From positions 1-48,723 of the forward strand of contig DAOUJJ010000023.1 in assembly GCA_034422835.1 (NCBI GenBank): 48,723 nucleotides of DNA, given 5' to 3'. Shown here in pieces: positions 41,469 to 48,723 of this stretch. The DNA comes from VXMO01 sp034422835 (GTDB lineage Bacteria; Chloroflexota; Dehalococcoidia; UBA6926). Below the pieces are notes generated by a model that saw nothing but the letters and a program-made list of their open reading frames with translations, searched no databases and was not told the DNA's origin. Position numbers and translations under genes: made by a program. How positions within the stretch are numbered: the stretch's first letter is position 1; each line of letters starts with the position of its first letter.

Positions 41469-42452
41469 ATGCGACAGATCGGCATTCTCACCAGCGGGGG
41501 AGACGCGTCCGGCATGAACGCGGCGATTCGCGCCGTCGTTCGCGCCGCCGCCTCTGTTGGCATCCGCAGCCTCGGCGTTCGCAACGGCTTTGATGGCCTC
41601 ATGCGCGGAGACTTTCAGCGTCTCGGGCCGAAGTCCGTCGCCCACATCCTCCAGCGCGGCGGCACGATCCTGGGCACGGCGCGCGCCCCTGATATCGAGA
41701 CGGAAGAGGGCCGGGCCCGCGCCGCCAGGCAAATGACTGCATCCGAGCTTGATGGGCTTGTCGTGATTGGGGGAGGTGGGACGCTGCGAGCCGGCCTCAA
41801 GATCCACGAGGAACACGGCTCCAAGGTTGTCGCTGTCCCCGCCACCATCGACAACGATATCCCCGGCGCGGATATGTGCATCGGGTTCGACACCGCAGTC
41901 AACGCCGCGGTCGAGGCCATGGACCGCATCCGTGATACGGCGGAATCCAGCGGCCGAGTCTTCTTTGTGGAAGTCATGGGGCGCACACGGGGACTCATCG
42001 CCCTCTATGCCGGCCTCTCCGGCGGCGCGGATGCCATCGTCATCCCGGAAGAACATGAAGATATCGATGTTCTGTGCCGCCGTCTCGTCACGGCGCATCG
42101 CGGCGGCAAGCGCAGCCTGCTCGTTGTCGTGGCGGAGGGAGAGGAGGCCGGCGGCGCTTTCTCAGTGGCAGATCAGGTGCAGCAGCGTCTCAATGGCCGC
42201 CTGCAGGTGGACTATCGCGTGACGGTGCTCGGCCATGTGCAGCGCGGTGGTGTGCCGACGGTAGCGGACAGGATTCTCGGAACCGTGCTGGGCGCAGCCG
42301 CCGTTGAATGTCTCAACGACGGCCTGGATCACCACATGGTGAGCGAGGTGGGCAACAGCCCCGTCTCTACGCCCCTTGAGGACGTGCTCTCAGCGACCAA
42401 GGAACTGCCGTCCGATCTGATGCACCTGCTGCACACCGTCGGCCAGTCATAG
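41469..42452 (+). CDS. pfkA: 6-phosphofructokinase-like protein with an altered metal site
   Basis: A 327-residue PfkA-fold protein. IGILTSGGDASGMNAAIR is the substrate/ATP loop; VPATIDNDIPGAD carries the catalytic TIDND aspartate; VEVMGRTRGLIALYAG holds the substrate-binding arginine; EEHEDIDVLCRRL and VTVLGHVQRGG follow. The usual IGGDGS/T stretch that binds Mg-ATP (Asp103 and Gly104 in E. coli) reads VVIGGGGTLRAG, so the metal-binding aspartate is a glycine. This could alter the phosphoryl donor or metal use. The start is ATG 41469, just before the conserved RQIGIL; ATG 41451 is also in frame. It would catalyse the committed step of glycolysis if active. Confidence 0.85.
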   Translation: MRQIGILTSGGDASGMNAAIRAVVRAAASVGIRSLGVRNGFDGLMRGDFQRLGPKSVAHILQRGGTILGTARAPDIETEEGRARAARQMTASELDGLVVIGGGGTLRAGLKIHEEHGSKVVAVPATIDNDIPGADMCIGFDTAVNAAVEAMDRIRDTAESSGRVFFVEVMGRTRGLIALYAGLSGGADAIVIPEEHEDIDVLCRRLVTAHRGGKRSLLVVVAEGEEAGGAFSVADQVQQRLNGRLQVDYRVTVLGHVQRGGVPTVADRILGTVLGAAAVECLNDGLDHHMVSEVGNSPVSTPLEDVLSATKELPSDLMHLLHTVGQS

Positions 42453-42478
42453 ACCCGTCCGGTCGGCAGGTCACCGTT

Positions 42479-42502
42479 AGAAATAGGCGTATACTTATTT
42501 CT
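42479..42502. promoter_or_regulatory. AGAAATA/TATTTCT inverted repeat around a TATACT box
   Basis: A perfect 7-bp inverted repeat with a 10-base spacer that contains TATACT (42490-42495), a good -10. It lies 57-80 bases upstream of the MFS gene at 42559 and looks like an operator overlapping a promoter. No repressor gene is adjacent. Confidence 0.45.
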
Positions 42503-42558
42503 TGGTACAGACCCGCAAGACACTTCACAAATCTCGTTAGGCAACAGGACACTCACTC

Positions 42559-44028
42559 ATGGCATCTCAGGCAGGGCAGAGGCCGGGCGGCGGCCCTCCC
42601 GCAGCAGGCGGCCCGCCAGGCAATGGGTCCGGCGGCCCTCCCGGTGGATGGGGCGGCGGCGCGCCCGTCAGCGAATCAGGCGGCCCGTTCCGCGCCTTCC
42701 GCTCCGTCAGCTACAGGTACTACTGGGTCGGCTCCATCCTCTCCATCACCTCGTTCTTCATGCTCATCATCGCCCGCGGATGGTTGACGTTCGACCTCAC
42801 CCAATCTGACCTATGGGTCACCGTCGTCAGCGCCGCCTCCCTGTTCCCCTCGCTCCCCCTTTCCTTCTTCGGCGGCGTCATCGCCGACCGTATTAGCCGC
42901 AAATACGTCCTCCTTTTCAGCGAGGCGTCCAACTTCACGACCCTGATTGTTCTCGCCCTGCTGGTTATGACGGGTCTCGTTGAGGTATGGCATCTGCTGG
43001 TGCTCTCCCTCGCCCACGGCGTCACGTTCTCTCTCTCCTCCCCCGCGCGCTTCTCCATCGTGCCCAGCCTCGTCCCCCCGCAGCACATCGCCAACGCAAC
43101 GGCACTCTCCTCGATCATGTTCAGCGGCGGAGCTTTGACCGGCCCCCTGGCGGCGGGCATGCTGCTTGATATCGACCCGGCCTTTGCGTTCTTTGCGGGC
43201 GCGGGGTTGGTGGGTTTCTCCGTTCCGCTCTTCCTCCTGATGAAGCTTGGTCAGGCCCCGCAGTGGGGACAGTCGATGCGCCCCGAGGGCGGCGTTTTCC
43301 ACAACATCGCGGAAGGTCTCCGGTACATCAAACAGACGAGAATCCTTCTCGGCCTTATCATCCTCGGGTTCATCGCAACGTTCTTCGGGATGCCGTACCA
43401 GGCCCTGCTCCCCGTCTTTGCGGAGGAAGTGCTGGAGGCCGGCCCGCGCGGACTCGGTTATCTGGGCATGGCCGGTGGCATCGGGGGAACGATTGGCTCC
43501 CTCCTCATCGCAACGTTCAGTTCAGTCAATCAGCTCAAGGCGTGGCTAGCGGCCGGAGCGCTCGGCGTTGGACTCTTCATCGCTGGATTTTCCCAGGCCA
43601 CCTGGTTCGCCGAACTGTTGGGAATCAACCTGTCCGGCGCGTTCATCATCGCCCTCATCTTTGCCGCGGGCGCGGGCTGGTTCTTCCAGCTCGTTATGAC
43701 GGGCAATTTCTCATTGGTGCAGGTGTTGACGCCCGATCATCTGCGCGGGCGCGTCATGAGTGTGAGGCTCATCGTCTTCGGGCTCCAGCCCTTCGCCCTG
43801 CTCATCACCGGCGTCATCGCGGAGAGCTATGGCGCGCCCCTGGCCGTCACGTTGACGGGCATATCCGCCGTGGTCTGCGGCATCGCCATCCTGGTCCTCT
43901 TCCCTGCGCTCCGCACCCGCCAGGATGAGCCTGTCCAGTCTCCGGGAGGCTTCGGCGGCCCGCCGCCCGGCCCCGGAGGCCCGCCCGACGGCGTCACCGA
44001 GCCCGAACCCGCACAATCCCCGGCCTAG
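42559..44028 (+). CDS. MFS transporter with Gly/Pro-rich termini
   Basis: A 489-residue 12-TM MFS_3-type protein. A low-complexity N-terminus rich in glycine and proline (RPGGGPPAAGGPPGNGSGG) precedes the first TM, and a similar tail (GFGGPPPGPGGPPDG) follows the last. The core shows FRSVSYRYYWVGSIL, then SFFGGVIADRISRKYVLL (loop 2-3 motif) and VFAEEVLEAGPRGLGYLGM. It is probably an exporter; substrate unknown. The promoter region carries the inverted repeat at 42479-42502. The 3' end overlaps the convergent MFS gene by 35 bases. Confidence 0.85.
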   Translation: MASQAGQRPGGGPPAAGGPPGNGSGGPPGGWGGGAPVSESGGPFRAFRSVSYRYYWVGSILSITSFFMLIIARGWLTFDLTQSDLWVTVVSAASLFPSLPLSFFGGVIADRISRKYVLLFSEASNFTTLIVLALLVMTGLVEVWHLLVLSLAHGVTFSLSSPARFSIVPSLVPPQHIANATALSSIMFSGGALTGPLAAGMLLDIDPAFAFFAGAGLVGFSVPLFLLMKLGQAPQWGQSMRPEGGVFHNIAEGLRYIKQTRILLGLIILGFIATFFGMPYQALLPVFAEEVLEAGPRGLGYLGMAGGIGGTIGSLLIATFSSVNQLKAWLAAGALGVGLFIAGFSQATWFAELLGINLSGAFIIALIFAAGAGWFFQLVMTGNFSLVQVLTPDHLRGRVMSVRLIVFGLQPFALLITGVIAESYGAPLAVTLTGISAVVCGIAILVLFPALRTRQDEPVQSPGGFGGPPPGPGGPPDGVTEPEPAQSPA

Positions 44029-45271
44029 GCAGGACCAGGTAGACCAGGATCAGGCCGATGGCGCTGAACGCGCCGAACATCAGGAACCCATTCTGCATCC
44101 CGCCCAGGCTGTTGTCCGCAAACGTGGCGACAGTTGGCGCGACCGAAACGGCCAGCGCGGTGACCGTCCACAAGATGCCCTGCAACACGCCAAAGGCGCG
44201 TCGGCCCAGATAGGTTGCCAGCAGCGCCGCCTGCAGGACGGTAATCATGCCGAAGCCGGGCGAGAACGCGAGCAGGAAGATGACGAGATACCAGTTCTGA
44301 TCCGGGTTGCTGAGCGCAAACGCGGATATGCCGACCGCTTGCAGAACGAATGCGAGAACCGCCGCCCGCCGCGGGTCCGTCGCGTCCGCCATCCAGCCGG
44401 CGAGCACGCGCCCCACAACGGTGATGACGGCCATGGCGCCGACGGCGAAAGCCGCGTCTGTCCTTGAATAACCGGCTGCCTCCATGAATGGCGACTGATG
44501 AACGGTAAGAGCGCCGATGCACCAGAAGGCCAGGAAGAAGAGGATGCCGAGGAACCAGAACACCGGAGCGTGCAAAGCCTGCGTGAACGTGAGGCCGTAC
44601 ACGGGCTCCGGGAGCTCGGTGACACCGCTCGCAGTGGCCGTCGGCGGGTCGCCGTCCGGACGCATGCCATAGTCCTCGGGTCTGCCTCGCAGAACGATTG
44701 CCATCAAAGGCACCAGCACGGCGATGACGGCTGCCATGAGGAGAAACGTGTTTCGCCACCCAACCTGCTCAATGACGAATAGAGTCGGGATTGTCAGGAA
44801 GCCGCCAAGCCCCAGCCCCGCCATGCAGATGCCCAGCGCGCGCCCCCGCATCCGGAAGAACCAGTTGACCACGGACGGTATGGCCGCCGAGAAGAAGACG
44901 ATCGGGCCGAAGCCCGCGAGGGTGAATCCGACGTAAAGATGCCACGGCTCCGTCATCAGTCCCATGATGGCGAATCCGATCCCGCCGAGCGCCAGTCCTC
45001 CTCCGGCAACCATCTTCGGCCCCCGCCGGTCGAAGATAGCGCCCAGAACAGGCGACATGATCGCCGAATTCATGCTCGCCGCGAAGAAGGCCCCGTTGAT
45101 GGCGTCGCCAACATCCGGCAGCTCCTCACGGATCGGCGTCACGAATAGCGTGAAATCGTAGAAAAAGAACGCGCTGTAAAGGGTGGCGAGAGTGAGAGAA
45201 CTCGCCACGATCCACCAGCCGTAAAAGACCGTCGTTGGTGAGGGGCGCAAAGACCGTCCTGCTAACCGCAT
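43994..45271 (-). CDS. MFS transporter (monocarboxylate/OFA-like)
   Basis: A 425-residue 12-TM protein of the MCT/OFA-like MFS group: VFYGWWIVASSLTLATLYSA head, the IFDRRGPKMVAGGGLALGG loop motif, WFFRMRGRALGICMAGLGLG, and LAFSPGFGMITVLQAALLA. Such carriers move oxalate, formate or other small carboxylates. The start is placed at ATG 45271 (RLAGRSLRPSPTTV), preceded by TTGAGGGG; an upstream start at 45304 is less likely. It overlaps the convergent MFS gene, an arrangement that may cause transcriptional interference. Confidence 0.85.
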   Translation of the reverse strand: MRLAGRSLRPSPTTVFYGWWIVASSLTLATLYSAFFFYDFTLFVTPIREELPDVGDAINGAFFAASMNSAIMSPVLGAIFDRRGPKMVAGGGLALGGIGFAIMGLMTEPWHLYVGFTLAGFGPIVFFSAAIPSVVNWFFRMRGRALGICMAGLGLGGFLTIPTLFVIEQVGWRNTFLLMAAVIAVLVPLMAIVLRGRPEDYGMRPDGDPPTATASGVTELPEPVYGLTFTQALHAPVFWFLGILFFLAFWCIGALTVHQSPFMEAAGYSRTDAAFAVGAMAVITVVGRVLAGWMADATDPRRAAVLAFVLQAVGISAFALSNPDQNWYLVIFLLAFSPGFGMITVLQAALLATYLGRRAFGVLQGILWTVTALAVSVAPTVATFADNSLGGMQNGFLMFGAFSAIGLILVYLVLPRPGIVRVRAR

Positions 45272-45298
45272 ACCCCTCAAGCCTAGCACCCCGCCCCC

Positions 45299-45329
45299 GT
45301 TCACCCTTCGACAGGCTCAGGGCGAACGG
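45299..45329. repeat. CCTTCGACAGGCTCAGG-type repeat, copy 3 (inverted)
   Basis: The reverse-complement form of the repeats at 38171 and 41391, bounded by GTTC and GAAC. It lies between the MFS gene and the RCC1-repeat gene. Confidence 0.65.
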
Positions 45330-45355
45330 AGGTGCAAGCGGGGAAGGAGGTAGCC

Positions 45356-48300
45356 TTACTCCCTCTGTCTCCGCCGGCGCCTCAGCCAGAAGTACAACCC
45401 AACCAGACCAAGCAACGCCAGCACACCGAGCAGGATGAGCAGTAACGTGGGCTCGCCTCCCTCATCGACCGGCGCAGTGGGCGCCGCCGTCGCGGTGGCT
45501 GTTGGCGGCGGTGTTGCGGTCGGCCTGGGTTCGGCAGTCGGCGTCGCCGTGGGTGTCGCCGTCGGCATCGGCGTGGCAGTGGCAGTTGGCATCGGCGTGG
45601 GTGTTGCGGTCGGCATCGGCGTGGCAGTGGGCTCCGGGGTTGGCGTCGCCGTTGGCTCCGGCGTGGGCGTGGCAGTCGGCGGTATGGGCGTGGCCGTTGG
45701 TGGCGGCGTCGGGGTCGGCGTAGGCACGGGGGCGCGCGTCACCGTGATCCTGTATGACCGCGTCTCGCCGTTCTCCGCGATCACCCGTATGCGAATCCGC
45801 GTCTCCCCTCCCGCCGTCAGTGGAATGGGATCGCTGAGTGAGCCGACCCTCTCCCCATCAACTTCCACCTCGAATGTTGCGTCCGAATCGTCCGGACTCG
45901 CCGTCACCGTTACGCTCTCCACGTCATAGGGGACGCTCGCGGTATAGCGCGTTTCGTCAGCCGAGAAGTCCGGCGACAGGTCTATCGGGTCTCCATCCGC
46001 GTCCGCAAGCGACAGGGCGCTTAGATCGTGGTTTTCCGAGAGTTCCGTCTCGCGCTCCCGCTCCTCTCTTTGGTCATCGTCTGCGGTGGAGCGTTGGGGC
46101 GGTGGGTCATCGCGTGAGGGCGGTGGGTCATCACGTGAGGGCGGAGGAGGAGGCGGTGGCGGTGGCTGCCGGTCATCTGGCGGCGGGCCGCTCTCATGGC
46201 AGTCCTGGCCCGGGCTGAGCCTGAGAGGGACAGGGAGAGCCGGGGCCTCGAAGTATTCAAGGACCCCGGCGCCGCTCCAGTGCATCGTTCTCCCATCCGG
46301 TGCGGATAAATTGAATCCGCGGCCGTCAAAGTTGAGCGAATAGGGATTGACGCACAGACGGGTCTTTCTGAACGACTCCGGAAGAGGCTGGTCGAACGTG
46401 ATGAAGACGTTGTGATCATCCCTCACTCCAGGGTGCGTGGGGTCGTCTATCTCGGCGCGTTGGTAGTACAGCTTGGTGATGCCATAGTTCACCCCGTCGA
46501 TGACGAAATCATCGTCCGTTAACGCCGCCACGCACTGGTTCGCCGCGGTGGCGTGCGTATTGTCGCAGCCGTGCCTGCCATCGCCCAGATCCTGGATCGT
46601 CAGGTCCGCCTTCCAGACGGTCAGGGGCGGCCAGTACGCCGAAGGATAGGGGATTACCGTGGCCGCGCCCCAGCACACCAGCCCGTTGCCGCTGCCGATG
46701 GCGCACATGTGGCCGGACCCGGCCCCCAGGCTCTTGAAGCCGCTCATGGCCTGGATCTCCGCGCTGGGCAGGTACTGGCTCTTCTCATTGTTCCAGCAGG
46801 ACAGCCCGCCGTTGCTTTCCAGGATGGCGCAGTTGGGATTGCCGCCCGTGGCGATGTCCACGTAGCTGTGGACGCCAAAGCCGCCCCTGGCCGCCGTCGC
46901 GCCCGGAATGTACTGGCGGCTGTCGGAGTGGTAGCCAAAGCACACGGCCTTCTTGTCCTCGCGGATGGCGCACGTGTGGCCCTCTCCGGCGGTGATGTCG
47001 ATGTACCGGTGGCCGCCGCTCGGCGGTGTCGTGGTGGTGGGGTTGCCGAAGCCGGAGATGTCGTGCGTCGTGCCGCCCCTTTGGAAGGAGATCGTCTCTC
47101 CCCAGCACTCGATGCTCTTGTCGCCGGTCTTGATGGCGCAGACGTGCGTCGAGCCGACGGCGACGCGGTCGAAGGCGCCGGCGGGTTCCGTCAGGCGGTT
47201 GTGGGTGTCAGTGGTGCCGTCGCCGTCGCCGCCCCAGCATTCGAGTGTGCCGTCCGTCTTGACGCCGCAGGTCAGTTGAGGCCCGGCCGAGATGTCCTTG
47301 AACGTGCCGCTGGGAGGGACGGCGTAGGGCAGCCTCACCACCGGCGGGCCCACAGCCTGGACTCCGCCCCAGCACTGGACCGTGTCGTCCGCCTTGATTC
47401 CGCAGGCGTGAACGTCGCCCACGGCGAGCTTCTTGAACGTGCCCGTCCTCGGATAATCCGCCGCGTACCCGATCCCGCCCCAGCAGACGACCGTATCGTT
47501 CGTCCTGATCGCGCAGCTGAAGTCGCTCCCGCCGTCGGTCTGCTTGAACTGTCCCGACGGGGGTGTGAACAGCGCGTTGTTCTGGTCGCCCCAGCAGGTG
47601 AGATAGTTGCCCGCATCCACCGCGCAGCTGTTGGTTTCGCCAATCGAGATGCTTGCGAACGAGCCTCCGGGAGGGACCGTCCGTGGCACTTGGCTAGTGG
47701 CCGTGACGAGACCCCAGCAATAGATCTGTCCGCCCTGCGAGAGGCCGCAGCCGTACAGGTTTGAGGCGCCGGTGGACATCTCAATCGAGGTGAACGTGAC
47801 CCCCGCCGGGGCTGTGTTTACATGGTGATTGAGGTTGGCGTTGATATACCCCGAGTGTCCGCCCCAGCATTCCACGGAGCCGTTCTTCGCCAGGGCGCAG
47901 CCGTTCCACGTGGCCAGGGTGACGTCGATGAACGGTCCTGAGCCGCTGGGCCCCATCGAGCGGTTGTGGGACGTGCGCCCCCAGCAGGTGACGCTGCCGC
48001 CTGCGCTGAGGTTCGCGCCGCGGATGCCGCAATTGTGGGCAAAGCCCGCCTCCACCATGAGCCAGTCGGTGATGGCTGTGCCGCCGTCGGTGGGAATCAC
48101 AAGACGGTCGCTGCCCGCCTTGCCCCAGCAGGCCATGACGCCATCCGTTTTGATGGCGCAGGCGTGGTAGTTGCCCACGCTCAGGGAGCCGGCCTTGAAC
48201 TTGACCGATTCGGGCGGCGTGTTCACCCAGCCGGTATAGCCTGTCTGCGGGGTCCGCGCCGTCCACGTGTCCCAGTCTTCGTTGGTTGTCTCCCGGTTCG

Positions 48301-48709
48301 TGCCGTCCTCGTTTTCCGGGTAGCCCCAGCACATGACGCTGCCGTTGGTCTTGATGCCGCACGTGAGGAAGTTCCCCGCGGAGACCTGCGAGAACCGCTC
48401 GCTGCGGTAGCGCGCCCGGCCCCAGTCGCTCACCTTGCCGCCGGCGTCGTCCCCCCAGCAGGTGACCCGGCCATTGCGATCGAGGGCGCAGGCGTGGCTT
48501 GCCCCAACCTCGATCTGCCTGAGGTCCGTGGCGGCGGACGCGGGTTGGGGGTTAGCCCCCAGTTCGGCGGCGGCGAAGAGGATCAGGGCGAGCAGCAGGC
48601 CGAGCAGCGCAAACGCGCGAATCCTGCCAACCCTGTGGGCCTCGAACGGCGCTTCTAAAGCCGACGGTGCGGCGTCTCCCGACAGTCGTCGCCGCAGGGA
48701 GGGTCTCAC
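45356..48709 (-). CDS. Large RCC1-repeat surface protein with PT-rich stalk and C-terminal anchor
   Basis: At least 1117 residues, 5' end at the window edge. After a signal-like segment (FALLGLLLALILFAAAELGA) come at least twelve RCC1/BNR-type blade repeats of the form CAI..DG.V.CWG (for example HACALDRNGRVTCWGDD, LTCGIKTNGSVMCWG, HACAIKTDGVMACWG). A charged PPPP/RDDPPP linker follows, then a cadherin-like beta-sandwich domain (LSALSLADADGDPIDLSPDF, then VESVTVTASPDDSDATFEVE), a PTPTP/PTATPTP stalk, a TM helix (LLLILLGVLALLGLVGLYFW) and an RRRRRQRE tail. This is a cell-surface adhesin or matrix protein design. The GTG at 48709 is a weak start beside a poly-G run, so it may begin further out. 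Confidence 0.85.
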   Translation of the reverse strand: MRPSLRRRLSGDAAPSALEAPFEAHRVGRIRAFALLGLLLALILFAAAELGANPQPASAATDLRQIEVGASHACALDRNGRVTCWGDDAGGKVSDWGRARYRSERFSQVSAGNFLTCGIKTNGSVMCWGYPENEDGTNRETTNEDWDTWTARTPQTGYTGWVNTPPESVKFKAGSLSVGNYHACAIKTDGVMACWGKAGSDRLVIPTDGGTAITDWLMVEAGFAHNCGIRGANLSAGGSVTCWGRTSHNRSMGPSGSGPFIDVTLATWNGCALAKNGSVECWGGHSGYINANLNHHVNTAPAGVTFTSIEMSTGASNLYGCGLSQGGQIYCWGLVTATSQVPRTVPPGGSFASISIGETNSCAVDAGNYLTCWGDQNNALFTPPSGQFKQTDGGSDFSCAIRTNDTVVCWGGIGYAADYPRTGTFKKLAVGDVHACGIKADDTVQCWGGVQAVGPPVVRLPYAVPPSGTFKDISAGPQLTCGVKTDGTLECWGGDGDGTTDTHNRLTEPAGAFDRVAVGSTHVCAIKTGDKSIECWGETISFQRGGTTHDISGFGNPTTTTPPSGGHRYIDITAGEGHTCAIREDKKAVCFGYHSDSRQYIPGATAARGGFGVHSYVDIATGGNPNCAILESNGGLSCWNNEKSQYLPSAEIQAMSGFKSLGAGSGHMCAIGSGNGLVCWGAATVIPYPSAYWPPLTVWKADLTIQDLGDGRHGCDNTHATAANQCVAALTDDDFVIDGVNYGITKLYYQRAEIDDPTHPGVRDDHNVFITFDQPLPESFRKTRLCVNPYSLNFDGRGFNLSAPDGRTMHWSGAGVLEYFEAPALPVPLRLSPGQDCHESGPPPDDRQPPPPPPPPPSRDDPPPSRDDPPPQRSTADDDQREERERETELSENHDLSALSLADADGDPIDLSPDFSADETRYTASVPYDVESVTVTASPDDSDATFEVEVDGERVGSLSDPIPLTAGGETRIRIRVIAENGETRSYRITVTRAPVPTPTPTPPPTATPIPPTATPTPEPTATPTPEPTATPMPTATPTPMPTATATPMPTATPTATPTAEPRPTATPPPTATATAAPTAPVDEGGEPTLLLILLGVLALLGLVGLYFWLRRRRRQRE
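45490..45730 (-). repeat. Low-complexity PT-repeat DNA in the surface protein
   Basis: A GC-rich tract of imperfect 12- and 18-base units (GGCGTGGCAGTGGG, GGCATCGGCGTGG) encoding TATPTP/PTATPTPEP repeats on the minus strand. It is prone to slippage and can vary in copy number. A 164-codon glycine/valine-rich frame on the plus strand is its shadow. Confidence 0.8.
46099..46140 (-). repeat. Two 21-bp tandem units encoding SRDDPPP
   Basis: Two almost identical 21-base units (46099-46119 and 46120-46140), differing by one base, encode PPPSRDD repeats in the linker between the RCC1 region and the cadherin-like domain. The period is a whole number of codons, so copy changes would keep the frame. 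Confidence 0.75.
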
Positions 48710-48723
48710 CCCCCCCCCCCCCC
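48709..48723. repeat. Poly-C run at the right edge
   Basis: Fifteen consecutive C bases reach the window end. On the minus strand this is a poly-G run directly before the GTG used to start the surface protein. It may be an assembly break or a phase-variable homopolymer tract. Confidence 0.7.

Noticed and set aside
45490..45730. CRISPR-like spaced repeats
   Set aside because: Unit lengths are 12-18 bases, in frame, with no unique spacers and no cas genes; it encodes a PT stalk.
45435..45929. 164-codon glycine/valine-rich frame on the plus strand
   Set aside because: Antisense shadow of the PT-repeat stalk of the surface protein; no start site of quality.
46553..47764. 403-codon plus-strand frame inside the RCC1 gene
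   Set aside because: Arg/Ala/Gly-rich mirror frame caused by high GC; RCC1 repeats are clear on the other strand.

Overview
The window looks like a piece of a chromosome from a GC-rich bacterium, most likely a Chloroflexota lineage of the SAR202/Dehalococcoidia kind known mainly from metagenomes. That placement is an inference from gene content, from the dispersed repeat types (an ATTCCCGC-GAAA-GCGGGAAT hairpin, a CCTTCGACAGGCTCAGG-type repeat, a GTCATTCCGAG..CGAGGAATCC-type repeat) and from an RCC1-repeat surface protein with a proline/threonine stalk. It was not tested by a search.

Two halves differ sharply. About 0.5-29.3 kb is an accessory island: toxin-antitoxin genes, nucleases, gene relics, recombinase remnants, mobile-element-type ATPases and a large putative anti-phage operon. 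Its right edge is a tRNA-Glu(CTC) gene on the minus strand, into whose 3' end the reading frame of an intact large serine recombinase runs, which looks like an integration junction. The core half (29.4-48.7 kb) holds ordinary chromosomal genes: a LysR regulator, hisS, fabI, MFS transporters, an NfeD-type membrane protease with a slipin partner, tRNA-Pro, cinA, pfkA and a large RCC1-repeat surface protein at the right edge. Dispersed intergenic repeats occur in the core half and once at about 0.4 kb, but I see none in the island, which supports the island limits.

The most interesting locus is the co-oriented block at 7883-18762: (1) an SNF2/DEAH helicase with a C-terminal DUF3883 nuclease-like domain, (2) a protein with a C-terminal TIR-like (CAP12/PCTIR class) nucleotide-binding domain, (3) a DUF1156 adenine-type DNA methyltransferase, (4) a small protein with four beta-flower-like repeats and a polyproline tail, (5) a DUF499 ATPase. 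Genes 2 and 3 overlap by 4 bp and the other gaps are short. Helicase + DUF1156 methylase + DUF499 ATPase is a recognised defence-island combination; a TIR effector and a beta-flower protein inside the same operon suggest a composite system that joins DNA modification/translocation to NAD-depleting abortive infection. A divergent two-gene unit (a TPR-like protein plus an unknown protein) lies just upstream.

Other island modules: a six-TM membrane protein with a winged-helix regulator; VapBC; a truncated vapC relic; a PD-(D/E)XK-type nuclease; a DUF5678-like/retropepsin-like pair bracketed by two relics of serine recombinase 3' ends; two closely related Yip1-like membrane protein genes in direct orientation on either side of the 15.6 kb segment with the defence operon; an HTH/coiled-coil protein; a VirD4/HerA-like ATPase with a replication-relaxation-type partner; a decayed MerR-type gene; a relic of a second copy of the 2.2-2.5 kb gene; a GmrSD-like DUF262/DUF1524 restriction protein; and the recombinase. 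In the core half a small pair (DUF6884/YaaA-like plus HhH-glycosylase-like with a cysteine cluster) between fabI and an MFS gene may be a second, minor defence or DNA-repair insertion.
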